Shown here in pieces: positions 37,043-45,069 of a DNA stretch of 64,000 nt. The first letter of the stretch is position 1. Every line of letters starts with the position of its first letter. A model generated the notes under the pieces. The model made no database searches. It was not told where the DNA came from and saw only the letters and a program-made list of their open reading frames with translations. Location: assembly GCF_001667585.1 (NCBI RefSeq), contig NZ_LZJZ01000084.1, forward strand, positions 1 through 64,000. Reading direction: 5' to 3'. The position numbers and the translations under genes were made by a program. The stretch is from Mycobacterium sp. E2733 (lineage in GTDB: Bacteria; Actinomycetota; Actinomycetes; Mycobacteriales; Mycobacteriaceae).

Positions 37043-37057
37043 TGTGCTAGCGTACCA

Positions 37058-37071
37058 AGCAAGTGCTTGCT
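37058..37071. promoter_or_regulatory. KstR2 operator between the SDR operon and echA20
   Basis: AGCAAGTGCTTGCT is a full palindromic match to AnCAAGnnCTTGnT. It serves divergent promoters. KstR2 is released by HIP-CoA, the FadD3 product. Confidence 0.92.
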
Positions 37072-37101
37072 TAGGTAGTTACCCCACAAGGAAGTGGCGC
37101 C

Positions 37102-37857
37102 TTGCCCATCACATCCCAAACCACCGAACCGGGCATCGTCGCGGTCACCGTCGACTTTCCCCCGGTCAACGCCATCCCGTCGCGCGGCTGGTTCGAACTG
37201 GCCGACGTCATCACGGCCGCCGGCCAGGACCTCGGGACCCACGTCGTCATCCTGCGGGCCGAGGGCCGCGGCTTCAATGCCGGGGTCGACATCAAGGAGA
37301 TGCAGCGCACCGAGGGATTCACCGCGCTGATCGACGCCAACCGCGGTTGCTTCGCCGCCTTCCGCGCGGTCTATGAGTGCGCGGTACCCGTAGTCGCCGC
37401 CGTGAACGGGTTCTGCGTCGGCGGTGGCATCGGCCTGGTCGGCAACTCCGACGTCATCGTCGCCTCCGACGACGCCACCTTCGGGCTGCCCGAGGTGGAG
37501 CGCGGCGCCCTGGGCGCGGCCACCCACCTGTCCCGGCTGGTGCCGCAGCACCTGATGCGGCGGCTCTTCTTCACCGCCGCGACCGTGGATGCCGCCACCC
37601 TGCACCACTTCGGTTCGGTGCACGAGGTGGTGCCGCGCGACCAGCTGGACGAGGCCGCACTGCGCGTCGCGAGAGACATCGCCGCCAAGGACACCCGCGT
37701 CATCCGCGCGGCCAAGGAGGCGCTCAACCTCATCGACGTGCAGCGCGTCAACTCGAGTTACCGCATGGAGCAAGGCTTTACGTTCGAGCTGAACCTCGCC
37801 GGGGTCGCCGACGAGCACCGCGATGCGTTCGCCGGCACGGAGAAGGGCAAGAAGTGA
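37102..37857 (+). CDS. echA20: C/D-ring hydrolase EchA20
   Basis: A 251-residue crotonase-fold enzyme, nearly identical in pattern to Rv3550. It has the oxyanion segment GRGFNAGVDIKEMQRTEGF and NGFCVGGGIGLVGNSDVIVA. EchA20 is known to hydrolyse and open ring D of the HIEC-CoA intermediate. The TTG start at 37102 gives the family N-terminus MPITSQTTEPGIVAVTVDFPP; AAGGAAG lies about 8 nt upstream. The stop overlaps the ipdA GTG (GTGA). It heads the operon echA20-ipdA-ipdB-ipdC. Confidence 0.93.
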   Translation: MPITSQTTEPGIVAVTVDFPPVNAIPSRGWFELADVITAAGQDLGTHVVILRAEGRGFNAGVDIKEMQRTEGFTALIDANRGCFAAFRAVYECAVPVVAAVNGFCVGGGIGLVGNSDVIVASDDATFGLPEVERGALGAATHLSRLVPQHLMRRLFFTAATVDAATLHHFGSVHEVVPRDQLDEAALRVARDIAAKDTRVIRAAKEALNLIDVQRVNSSYRMEQGFTFELNLAGVADEHRDAFAGTEKGKK

Positions 37858-38732
37858 GCGACAAGCGGACCACGCTCGACGAGGCCGCCGCCCAAGTCAG
37901 CAGCGGCATGACCATCGGCATCGGTGGCTGGGGATCGCGGCGCAAGCCGATGGCGTTCGTGCGCGCGCTGCTGCGCACCGACGTAACCGACCTGACCGTG
38001 GTCACCTACGGTGGGCCCGATCTGGGATTGCTGTGCTCGGCCGGCAAGGTCAAGCGCGTCTACTACGGGTTCGTCTCACTGGACTCTCCGCCCTTCTACG
38101 ATCCATGGTTCGCCAAGGCCCGCACCAGCGGCGCCATCGAGGCCCGGGAGATGGATGAGGGCATGCTGCGCTGTGGCCTGCAGGCCGCCGCCCAGCGCCT
38201 GCCGTTCCTGCCGATTCGGGCCGGGCTGGGCAGCTCGGTCCCCGACTTTTGGCAGGGCGAGCTGCAGACCGTGACCAGCCCCTACCCCGCACCCGAGGGC
38301 GGCCACGAGACGCTGATCGCCACGCCGGCGCTGCGCCTGGACGCGGCCTTCGTGCACCTCAATCTCGGTGACTGCCGGGGCAATGCGGCCTACACGGGAA
38401 TCGATCCCTACTTCGACGACCTGTTTCTGATGTCGGCCGAAAAGCGCTTCCTGTCGGTGGAGCGCGTCGTCTCGACGGAGGAACTGGTCAAGGCCGTTCC
38501 CCCGCAGGCCCTGCTGGTGAACCGGATGATGGTCGACGCCGTGGTGGAGGCGCCCGGCGGCGCCCACTTCACTACGGCCGCACCGGATTACGGACGCGAC
38601 GAGAAGTTCCAGCGGCACTACGCGGAGGCGGCCTCGACCGAAGAGGGCTGGCGGGAGTTCGTCCAGACCTACCTGTCGGGCAGCGAGGACGACTACCAGG
38701 CGGCGGTTCGCGCATTCGCAGAGGAGGCCTGA
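37854..38732 (+). CDS. ipdA: Ring-opening CoA-transferase-like hydrolase subunit IpdA
   Basis: A 292-residue class I CoA-transferase-fold alpha subunit, exactly the length of Rv3551. It has the family start VSDKRTTLDEAAAQVSSGMTIGIGGWGSRRKP and the central NLGDCRGNAAYTG. Together with IpdB it hydrolyses the last carbocycle (COCHEA-CoA), a hydrolase reaction although the fold is that of CoA transferases. GTG 37854 overlaps the echA20 stop. IpdB follows 3 bp later. The longer frame beginning at 37377 is shadow of echA20. Confidence 0.94.
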   Translation: MSDKRTTLDEAAAQVSSGMTIGIGGWGSRRKPMAFVRALLRTDVTDLTVVTYGGPDLGLLCSAGKVKRVYYGFVSLDSPPFYDPWFAKARTSGAIEAREMDEGMLRCGLQAAAQRLPFLPIRAGLGSSVPDFWQGELQTVTSPYPAPEGGHETLIATPALRLDAAFVHLNLGDCRGNAAYTGIDPYFDDLFLMSAEKRFLSVERVVSTEELVKAVPPQALLVNRMMVDAVVEAPGGAHFTTAAPDYGRDEKFQRHYAEAASTEEGWREFVQTYLSGSEDDYQAAVRAFAEEA

Positions 38733-38735
38733 AAA

Positions 38736-39479
38736 GTGACCAGCACCCGCGCCGAAGTGTGCGCAGTCGCCTGCGCCGAATTATTCAGGGATGCCGGCGA
38801 AATCATGGTCAGCCCGATGACCAACATGGCCTCGGTCGGCGCGCGGCTCGCTCGGCTGACCTTTTCGCCCGACATCTTGCTGACGGACGGCGAGGCGCAG
38901 CTGCTGGCGGACACCCCGGCCCTGGGCAAGACCGGACCGGTCGAGGGCTGGATGCCGTTCGGCCGGGTGTTCGAGACCCTCGCCTGGGGTCGGCGGCACG
39001 TGGTGATGGGCGCGAATCAGGTTGACCGCTTTGGCAATCAGAACATCTCGGCGTTCGGTCCACTGCAACACCCGACCCGCCAGATGTTCGGCCTGAGGGG
39101 CGCGCCCGGCAACGCGATCAACCACGCGACCAGCTACTGGGTGGGCAACCATTCGAAGCGGGTGTTCTGCGAGGCCGTCGACGTGGTCTGCGGCATCGGC
39201 TGGGACAAGGTGGACGCGGAAAATCCGGCGTTCCGCTTTGCCAATACCTACCGGGTGGTTTCCAACCTGGGCGTGTTCGACTTCGGCGGGCCGGACCACA
39301 GCATGCGCGCCGTGTCCCTGCACCCCGGGGTGTCACCCGACGACGTTCGCCAGGCCACGTCGTTCGAGGTGCATGAGCTGGACGAGGCCGGCGAGACCCG
39401 GCTGCCGACGGACGAAGAGCTCCACCTGATCCGCGAGGTGATCGACCCGAAGTCCCTGCGCGACAGAGAGATACGTTGA
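38736..39479 (+). CDS. ipdB: Ring-opening CoA-transferase-like hydrolase subunit IpdB
   Basis: A 247-residue CoA-transferase-fold beta subunit (Rv3552, 250 aa). Segments include VSPMTNMASVGARLARLTFSPDILLTDGEA and GANQVDRFGNQNISAFGP, with a typical late FDFGGPDHSMRAVSLHPGVSPDDVRQATSFEV. It pairs with IpdA to form the heterotetrameric hydrolase that opens ring C. The GTG start at 38736 is 3 bp after ipdA. The stop TGA overlaps the ATG of a mini-ORF within a MIRU-like element that fills the gap to ipdC. Confidence 0.93.
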   Translation: MTSTRAEVCAVACAELFRDAGEIMVSPMTNMASVGARLARLTFSPDILLTDGEAQLLADTPALGKTGPVEGWMPFGRVFETLAWGRRHVVMGANQVDRFGNQNISAFGPLQHPTRQMFGLRGAPGNAINHATSYWVGNHSKRVFCEAVDVVCGIGWDKVDAENPAFRFANTYRVVSNLGVFDFGGPDHSMRAVSLHPGVSPDDVRQATSFEVHELDEAGETRLPTDEELHLIREVIDPKSLRDREIR

Positions 39480-39488
39480 TGGTCATTC

Positions 39489-39534
39489 CGCCTCTCCCCG
39501 GCAAGCGGGACGTACCCCCACCGCATCGTCGGCG
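39489..39534 (+). repeat. MIRU-like intercistronic repeat, copy A (ipdB-ipdC)
   Basis: Sequence from CCTCTCCCCGGCAAGCGGG to GCATCGTCGGCGG matches the elements at 42368, 58728 and (inverted) 48696, with an internal deletion. It is the only copy in the opposite orientation relative to transcription. In the sense strand it encodes a 21-codon mini-ORF (39479-39544) whose ATG overlaps the ipdB stop (TGATG) and whose TGA overlaps the ipdC ATG (ATGA). Confidence 0.8.
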
Positions 39535-39540
39535 GTGGCT

Positions 39541-40614
39541 ATGAAGTTGCGCACGCCGCTGACCGAGCTGGTCGGTGTCGAGCACCCCGTGGTTCAAACC
39601 GGGATGGGCTGGGTGGCCGGCGCCCGGCTGGTGGCCGCCACGGCCAACGCGGGCGGGCTGGGCATCCTGGCTTCGGCCACCATGACGCTGGACGAGTTGG
39701 CGACGGCCATCGGCAAGGTCAAGGCCGCCACCGACAAACCGTTCGGCGTGAACATCCGCGCCGACGCCGCGGACGCCGGCGACCGCGTCGATCTGATGAT
39801 CCGTGAGGGTGTGAAGGTGGCGTCGTTTGCCCTGGCGCCCAAGCAGGAGCTGATCGCACGGCTGAAAGAGGCCGGCGCCGTGGTGATTCCATCGATCGGC
39901 GCCGCCAAGCATGCGCGCAAGGTTGCGGCCTGGGGCGCCGACGCGATGATCGTGCAGGGCGGCGAGGGCGGTGGACACACCGGCCCCGTCGCCACGACGC
40001 TGCTGCTGCCGTCGGTGCTGGATGCCGTGCAGGGCACCGGAATCCCGGTGATCGCGGCGGGCGGATTCTTCGACGGGCGCGGGCTGGCCGCCGCGCTGAG
40101 CTACGGCGCCGCGGGTGTGGCGATGGGCACGCGCTTTCTGCTGACCTCCGATTCGACCGTGCCGGAGGCGGTCAAGCGTCGCTACCTGGAGGCGGCGCTG
40201 GACGGCACGGTGGTCACCACGCGTGTGGACGGGATGCCGCACCGGGTGCTGCGCACCGGCCTGGTCGAGAGACTCGAAAGCGGGTCGCCGGTGCGGGGCC
40301 TCACTGCAGCCGTGCGCAATGCGGCGAAGTTCAAGCACATGTCGCAGATGACCTGGCGGTCGATGATCCGCGACGGCATGGCGATGCGCCACGGCAAGGA
40401 GCTGACCTGGTCGCAGGTGGTGATGGCGGCCAACACCCCGATGCTGTTGAAGGCGGGGCTGGTCGAGGGCAATACCGAGGCCGGGGTGCTCGCCTCCGGC
40501 CAGGTGGCCGGCATTCTCGAGGACCTGCCGTCGTGCGCCGAGCTGATCGACTCGATCGTGCGCGGTGCGATCGAGCATCTGCGGGCGGCGTCCGCGCTGA
40601 TCGACGAGACGTAA
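39541..40614 (+). CDS. ipdC: FMN-dependent nitronate-monooxygenase-like enoyl-CoA reductase IpdC
   Basis: A 357-residue TIM-barrel flavoprotein of the NPD/2-nitropropane dioxygenase family (Rv3553, 355 aa). FMN-binding segments are QTGMGWVAGARLVAATANAGGLGIL, IVQGGEGGGHTGPVATTLLLPSV and AAGGFFDGRGLAAALSYGAAGVAMGTRFL. IpdC works on 5-hydroxy C/D-ring CoA intermediates. ATG 39541 is chosen because it couples to the upstream mini-ORF; GTG 39535 is an alternative adding 2 residues. In M. tuberculosis fdxB follows, but here a deazaflavin-type gene does. Confidence 0.9.
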   Translation: MKLRTPLTELVGVEHPVVQTGMGWVAGARLVAATANAGGLGILASATMTLDELATAIGKVKAATDKPFGVNIRADAADAGDRVDLMIREGVKVASFALAPKQELIARLKEAGAVVIPSIGAAKHARKVAAWGADAMIVQGGEGGGHTGPVATTLLLPSVLDAVQGTGIPVIAAGGFFDGRGLAAALSYGAAGVAMGTRFLLTSDSTVPEAVKRRYLEAALDGTVVTTRVDGMPHRVLRTGLVERLESGSPVRGLTAAVRNAAKFKHMSQMTWRSMIRDGMAMRHGKELTWSQVVMAANTPMLLKAGLVEGNTEAGVLASGQVAGILEDLPSCAELIDSIVRGAIEHLRAASALIDET

Positions 40615-40667
40615 ACAGGCGACCAAAGACCCTGGCCTCGCCCGGGTCCCGGGATCATCGTGGAGCC

Positions 40668-41093
40668 ATGAGTGCGCTGCTACCTGAAACGTGGCCCAAG
40701 CCGTTGCTGGGCGCGGTCCGCGTTTCCAACAGATACCTGCTCAACCCGCTGATGCTGCGCCTGGCCGGGCACAAACATTGGTACGCGTCGGCCATCCGCC
40801 ACACCGGGCGACGGTCGGGCAAGCAATACGCCACGCCGGTCGTCGCCGACCGGACGGCCGACGGGTTCGTCATACCGCTGCCCTACGGCACCGGAGTGGA
40901 CTGGTTGCAAAACGTCCTTGCCGCGGGGCGAGCGACTATCTCCTCCCAGGGCGAGAGTTACGACGTGGCCCAGCCCCAGGTGATCGACGCGGACGCGGCC
41001 CTACCCATGCTGTCGGCCGACCGGAAACGCACGTTCGCCCGACTCGGCATCCCCCACTACCTCAGAGTTCGGGACGCTTCGCCGCCGAATTGA
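40668..41093 (+). CDS. Nitroreductase/deazaflavin-dependent split-barrel protein
   Basis: A 141-residue protein with the Ddn-like split-barrel pattern, more distant from ddn: LAGHKHWYASAIRHTGRRSGKQYATPVVADRTADGFVIPLPYGTGVDWLQNVLAAGRATI, where the HTGRRSGK loop matches the F420/phosphate-binding TTGRKTGE region. It is the third such gene in the window. ATG 40668 has GGAG just upstream (TGGAGCC). It lies 53 bp after ipdC and may be read from the KstR2 operon. It is followed by a hairpin and convergent fadA6. The electron acceptor is unknown. Confidence 0.82.
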   Translation: MSALLPETWPKPLLGAVRVSNRYLLNPLMLRLAGHKHWYASAIRHTGRRSGKQYATPVVADRTADGFVIPLPYGTGVDWLQNVLAAGRATISSQGESYDVAQPQVIDADAALPMLSADRKRTFARLGIPHYLRVRDASPPN

Positions 41094-41121
41094 GTGCGAC
41101 GCCGTTCGTCGAGACATGAAC

Positions 41122-41152
41122 CGCGCACGGCTTTTTCGGCGTGCCGTGTGCG
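41122..41152. terminator. Hairpin terminator between convergent genes
   Basis: CGCGCACGGC (41122-41131) pairs with GCCGTGTGCG (41143-41152) with one mismatch, with an 11-nt loop containing TTTTT. It sits between the ends of the deazaflavin-type gene and fadA6. There is no U-tract after the stem, so mode of action is inferred. Confidence 0.55.
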
Positions 41153-41200
41153 TCGTTTAAGTGTCGTGGCCGGGCGACCCGACCAAGCGCCGAGGCGCCG

Positions 41201-42361
41201 TTACAGCCGCTCGATGATGGTCACGTTCGCGGTGCCGCCGCCCTCGCACATCGTCTGCAGGCCATAGCGGCCGCCGACGCGCTCGAGTTCGTTGAGCATG
41301 GTGGCGAACAGCTTGGCGCCGGTCGCGCCAAGCGGATGCCCAAGCGCGATCGCGCCGCCATTCGGGTTGACCTTCTCCGGATCGGCCTTGATCTCCTTGA
41401 GCCAGGCCATCACCACCGGCGCGAACGCCTCGTTGATCTCGACGGTGTCGATGTCCTCGATCGACAGCCCGGTCCTTTCCAGGGCGTGGCGGGTGGCCGG
41501 GATGGGCCCGGTCAGCATGAAGACCGGGTCGGCGGCGCGGGCGCTGATGTGGTGGATTCGCGCGCGAGGGGTCAGCTTGTGATCCTTGACGGCCTGCTCG
41601 GAAGCCAGCAGCACCGCGCTGGCACCGTCGGAGATCTGGCTGGCCATCGCCGCCGTCAGCCGGCCGCCATCGACGAGCGTCTTCAGGCCGGCCATCTTCT
41701 CCAGCGACGACTCGCGCGGACCCTCGTCGACCCGGAACGGGCCGGATTCCGTTTCCACGGTGATGATTTCGTTGTCGAAGTGACCGCCCCGGATCGCGGC
41801 GAACGCGCGCTCGTGGCTGGTCAGCGCGTAGCGCTCCATCTCTTCGCGCGACAGGTTCCACTTCCCGGCGATCAGCTCCGAGCCGCGGAACTGAGAGATC
41901 TCCTGATCGCCGTACCGGTGCAGCCACTGCTTGGACTCGTTGGTCGGCGAGGTGAACCCGAACTGCTCGCCCACGGTCATGGCCGACGAGATCGGGATCT
42001 GGCTCATGTTCTGCACCCCGCCGGCCACGATGAGGTCGGCCGTGCCGGCCATGATGGCCTGTGCGCCAAAGGAAATCGCCTGCTGGCTGGAGCCGCACTG
42101 CCGGTCAACGGTGACGCCGGGAACTTCTTCGGGGTAGCCCGCGGCCAGCCACGAGAGCCGGGCGATGTTGCCCGCCTGCGCGCCGATGGCGTCGACGCAG
42201 CCGGCGATCACGTCGTCGACGGCGGCGGGGTCGACGTCCACCCGGTCGAGCAGGCCGCGCCACCCCAGGGCGCCGAGGTCCACCGGGTGCACCCCGGCCA
42301 GCGATCCGTTGCGCTTGCCGATCGCGGTCCGCACAGCGTCGATGACGTACGCCTCAGCCAT
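41201..42361 (-). CDS. fadA6: C/D-ring beta-ketothiolase FadA6
   Basis: A 386-residue thiolase, the same length as Rv3556c. The nucleophile is Cys89 in VDRQCGSSQQA, with the catalytic His in GHPLGATGAKL and Cys in TMCEGGGTANV. It thiolyses a late open-ring CoA intermediate after IpdAB. ATG 42361 is preceded by GAGAGGAG supplied by a MIRU-like element. It lies downstream of kstR2 in the same direction, coupled through the repeat, and is convergent with the ipdC-side gene. Longer upstream frames read into the repeat and are not chosen. Confidence 0.94.
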   Translation of the reverse strand: MAEAYVIDAVRTAIGKRNGSLAGVHPVDLGALGWRGLLDRVDVDPAAVDDVIAGCVDAIGAQAGNIARLSWLAAGYPEEVPGVTVDRQCGSSQQAISFGAQAIMAGTADLIVAGGVQNMSQIPISSAMTVGEQFGFTSPTNESKQWLHRYGDQEISQFRGSELIAGKWNLSREEMERYALTSHERAFAAIRGGHFDNEIITVETESGPFRVDEGPRESSLEKMAGLKTLVDGGRLTAAMASQISDGASAVLLASEQAVKDHKLTPRARIHHISARAADPVFMLTGPIPATRHALERTGLSIEDIDTVEINEAFAPVVMAWLKEIKADPEKVNPNGGAIALGHPLGATGAKLFATMLNELERVGGRYGLQTMCEGGGTANVTIIERL

Positions 42362-42367
42362 TGTGTC

Positions 42368-42428
42368 GCTCCTCTCCCCCGCAAGCGGGCGGTACCCCCA
42401 CATCGCTTCGCTTTGCATCGTCGCCGAC
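42368..42428 (+). repeat. MIRU-like intercistronic repeat, copy B (kstR2-fadA6)
   Basis: CCTCTCCCCCGCAAGCGGGC, then GGTACCCCCACATCGC and TGCATCGTCGCCG, fill the 79-bp gap. Read with the minus-strand genes, it encodes a 27-residue mini-ORF (42437 to 42354) beginning MARVGDDAKRSDV and ending ACGGEERHNG. The mini-ORF ends 8 nt inside fadA6 and supplies its Shine-Dalgarno sequence GGGGGAGAGGAG. Confidence 0.85.
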
Positions 42429-42440
42429 ACGAGCCATTTG

Positions 42441-43043
42441 TCAGACTCCTTCTTTGGTAATCCCACCAAGAACGATGGCGAGGTATTGCTCACCCACCTG
42501 TTGCGCGGTGAGGGGTCCGCCGGGTTGATACCAGCGCACCGACACCCACGTGGTGTCACGAATGAAACGGTAGACGAGGTCGACGTTGAGGTCGGGCTGG
42601 AAGTAGCCCTCGTCGATGCCCTGGTTGATCACCTCGACCCACATCTTGCGCTGCTGACGGTTCATGTCCTCGATGTAGGAGAACCGGGGCTGCGACAACA
42701 ACCGCTGGGCTTCGTCCTGATAGATGACGACCTGTGCGTGCCGATGCTCGATCGCCTCGAACGACGCCATGAACAGCCCTTTGAGCCGCTCCAGCGGGTT
42801 GGCCTCGCTGTCGACGATCTCGCGGTAGCGGGCGAACAACCAGTCCAGAAAACTGCGCAGGACCTCGTCGACCATCTCCTCCTTGGAGGAGAAGTGGTGA
42901 TAGAGGCTGCCCGAGAGGATGCCGGCGCTGTCCGCGATGTCGCGCACGGTGGTCGCGCGCAATCCGCGTTCGGCGAACATGGTCGCGGCGAGCTCCAACA
43001 ACTCGTCGCGGCGACTGTTTGCCTGACCGGCCATTCGGTCCAC
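42441..43043 (-). CDS. kstR2: TetR-family repressor KstR2
   Basis: A 200-residue regulator, same length as Rv3557c. The N-terminal TetR helix-turn-helix is RRDELLELAATMFAERGLRATTVRDIADSAGILSGSLYHHFSSKEEMVDEVL. The C-terminal domain carries FIRDTTWVSVRWYQPGGPLTAQQVGEQYLAIVLGGI. KstR2 represses the HIP-degradation genes and is released by HIP-CoA. The GTG start at 43043 lies 15 bp from a KstR2 box (43059), showing autoregulation. It is transcribed in the same direction as fadA6 downstream, and as ipdF and fadE30 upstream. Confidence 0.94.
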   Translation of the reverse strand: MDRMAGQANSRRDELLELAATMFAERGLRATTVRDIADSAGILSGSLYHHFSSKEEMVDEVLRSFLDWLFARYREIVDSEANPLERLKGLFMASFEAIEHRHAQVVIYQDEAQRLLSQPRFSYIEDMNRQQRKMWVEVINQGIDEGYFQPDLNVDLVYRFIRDTTWVSVRWYQPGGPLTAQQVGEQYLAIVLGGITKEGV

Positions 43044-43058
43044 CGCGTCAGGATATCA

Positions 43059-43072
43059 ACCAAGCGCTTGCT
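43059..43072. promoter_or_regulatory. KstR2 operator upstream of kstR2
   Basis: ACCAAGCGCTTGCT matches AnCAAGnnCTTGnT. It lies between ipdF (ends 43088) and kstR2 (starts 43043), so it autoregulates kstR2 and downstream fadA6. Confidence 0.9.
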
Positions 43073-43087
43073 TGGCCAGCGAAGCTC

Positions 43088-43876
43088 TCACGGATGCTGG
43101 CTGGACACCGAGATGACTTCCCCGGTCAGATAGCTGGAGTAGTCACTGGCCAGAAATGCGATGGTGGCCGCCACCTCCCACGGCTCGGCCGCCCGCCCGA
43201 ACGCTTCACCGGCCGACAGCCGATCGAGCAGGTCGGCCGAGGTCGTCTTGTCCAGGAACTTGTGGCGGGCGATGCTCGGGGACACAGCGTTGATCCGCAC
43301 CCCATACTCGACGGCTTCGATTGCGCTGCAGCGGGTTAGCGCCATCACCCCCGCCTTGGCGGCAGCATAGTGTGACTGCGAATGCTGCGCCCGCCAGCCC
43401 AGAACGCTGGCGTTGTTGACGATCACGCCGCCGTGGTCCGCTTCGCGGAAGTAGCCCAGTGCCGCCCGAGTGGCCCGAAACACCGACGACAGCGTCACGT
43501 TCAGGACGCGGTCCCACTCGTCGTCGGTCATGTCGACCACCGGCGTCTGGCCGCCCAGCCCCGCGTTGTTGACCAACACGTCGAGCCGGCCCATCCGGGC
43601 GGTGGTCGAGGCGATCAGCGCGTCGACCTGCGCGGTGGACGTCACATCGCACAGCACACTCTCGACCCGGCCCAGGCCCAGCGCAGACAGTTCGTCGGCC
43701 GTCTCCCCCAGCCGCCGCTCGTGGTGGTCGGACACCACCACGTCGGCGCCCTCGACGAGCGCCCGTCGCGCCGTCGCCGAGCCGATGCCGGTGCCGGCCG
43801 CCGCGGTTACGACGACGACCTTGCCCTCCAAAAGCCCATGCCCGGCAACCTCTTTCGGAGCTTCGGACAGGCTCAT
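43088..43876 (-). CDS. ipdF: 5-hydroxy-HIP-CoA dehydrogenase IpdF (SDR)
   Basis: A 262-residue SDR, same length as Rv3559c. Motifs are VVVTAAAGTGIGSATARRALVEGADVVVSDHHERR (NAD type), NNAG, and NASVLGWRAQHSQSHYAAAKAG with Tyr and Lys. It oxidises the 5-hydroxyl group of HIP-CoA-type intermediates. ATG 43876 overlaps the fadE30 stop (ATGA), so the two are coupled. A longer frame upstream is shadow of fadE30. No PPE gene lies between it and kstR2. Confidence 0.9.
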   Translation of the reverse strand: MSLSEAPKEVAGHGLLEGKVVVVTAAAGTGIGSATARRALVEGADVVVSDHHERRLGETADELSALGLGRVESVLCDVTSTAQVDALIASTTARMGRLDVLVNNAGLGGQTPVVDMTDDEWDRVLNVTLSSVFRATRAALGYFREADHGGVIVNNASVLGWRAQHSQSHYAAAKAGVMALTRCSAIEAVEYGVRINAVSPSIARHKFLDKTTSADLLDRLSAGEAFGRAAEPWEVAATIAFLASDYSSYLTGEVISVSSQHP

Positions 43877-45021
43877 CCCTTTACCTCCCGGGGCAGGCCG
43901 AGCACCCGCTCGGCGATGATGTTGCGCTGGATCTCGTTGGAGCCGCCGTAGATGGTGTCGGCTCGGGTGAACAGGAACAGCCGCTGCCATTCGTCGAACT
44001 CACCGTCGGACAGGGTCAGCCCCGGCTTGCCGATCACGTCCATCGCCAGCTCCCCCAGCGCGCGATGCCAGTTGGCCCACAACAACTTCGACACATTGTC
44101 CTGCCCGGGCTGCTCGACATCCATGGTGGCCAGCGCATACGAACGCATCGCCCGCAACCCCGTCCACGCGCGGGTCAGCCGCTCGCGGATGAAGGGGTCG
44201 TCGGCGGCGCCGTTGCGCCGCGCCAGGTCGGCCAGATTGGAAAGCTCACGGGCGTAGCGGATCTGCTGGCCCAGTGTGGACACGCCGCGCTCGAAGGTCA
44301 GCGTGCCCATGGCGACCCGCCAACCGTCGCCGGGCTGGCCGACCACCAGATTGGCTTCGGTGCGGGCGTCGTCGAAGAAGACCTCGTTGAATTCGGAGTC
44401 GCCGGTCAGCTGGATGATCGGGCGGACCTGCACACCCGGCTGGTCCAGCGGCACCAGCAGATACGACAGCCCGGCGTGCCGCTTGGAACCCTTCTCCGTG
44501 CGGGCGACCACGAAGCACCACTGCGCCCAGTGCGCCAACGACGTCCACACCTTTTGGCCGTTGATCACCCACTGGTCACCGTCCAACTCGGCGGTGGTGG
44601 CGACGTTGGCCAGGTCGCTGCCGGCGCCGGGTTCGGAATAGCCCTGACACCACAGCTCGGTGACATCGAGGATCTTCGGCAGGAACCGCTGCTGCTGCTC
44701 GGGCGTCCCGAAGGCGATCAGCGTCGGGCCGAGCAACTCCTCACCGAAGTGGTTCACCTTGTCCGGGGCGTCGGCTTTGGCGTACTCCTCGTAGAACGCC
44801 ACCCGGTGCGCGGTCGAGAGCCCGCGGCCGCCGTGTTCCACCGGCCAGCCCAGGCAGGTCAGGCCGGCCTTGGCCAGATGCCGATTCCACGCCCGGCGCT
44901 CCTCGAACGCCTCGTGCTCGCGCCCCGGTCCGCCCAGACCCTTGAGAGCTGCGAATTCGCCGACCAGATTGTCGGCGAGCCACTGGCGGACCTCCGCCCG
45001 GAACTCCTCGACGTCCTGCAT
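43873..45021 (-). CDS. fadE30: Acyl-CoA dehydrogenase FadE30 (C/D-ring pathway)
   Basis: A 382-residue full-type acyl-CoA dehydrogenase (Rv3560c, 385 aa). It has the signature GYSEPGAGSDLANVATTAELDGDQWVINGQKVWTSLAHWAQW and C-terminal IYGGSNEIQRNIIAERVLGLPRE. FadE30 dehydrogenates HIP-derived CoA esters. ATG 45021 lies 17 bp from the KstR2 box that it shares with fadD3. It is coupled to ipdF downstream. Confidence 0.93.
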   Translation of the reverse strand: MQDVEEFRAEVRQWLADNLVGEFAALKGLGGPGREHEAFEERRAWNRHLAKAGLTCLGWPVEHGGRGLSTAHRVAFYEEYAKADAPDKVNHFGEELLGPTLIAFGTPEQQQRFLPKILDVTELWCQGYSEPGAGSDLANVATTAELDGDQWVINGQKVWTSLAHWAQWCFVVARTEKGSKRHAGLSYLLVPLDQPGVQVRPIIQLTGDSEFNEVFFDDARTEANLVVGQPGDGWRVAMGTLTFERGVSTLGQQIRYARELSNLADLARRNGAADDPFIRERLTRAWTGLRAMRSYALATMDVEQPGQDNVSKLLWANWHRALGELAMDVIGKPGLTLSDGEFDEWQRLFLFTRADTIYGGSNEIQRNIIAERVLGLPREVKG

Positions 45022-45038
45022 GCCCTGTAGGCTAACCT

Positions 45039-45052
45039 ACCAAGCACTTGCT
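45039..45052. promoter_or_regulatory. KstR2 operator between fadE30 and fadD3
   Basis: ACCAAGCACTTGCT matches AnCAAGnnCTTGnT. It controls divergent fadE30 and fadD3, whose starts are 17 bp either side. Confidence 0.92.
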
Positions 45053-45069
45053 TTGTTAGGAGCATCTCG

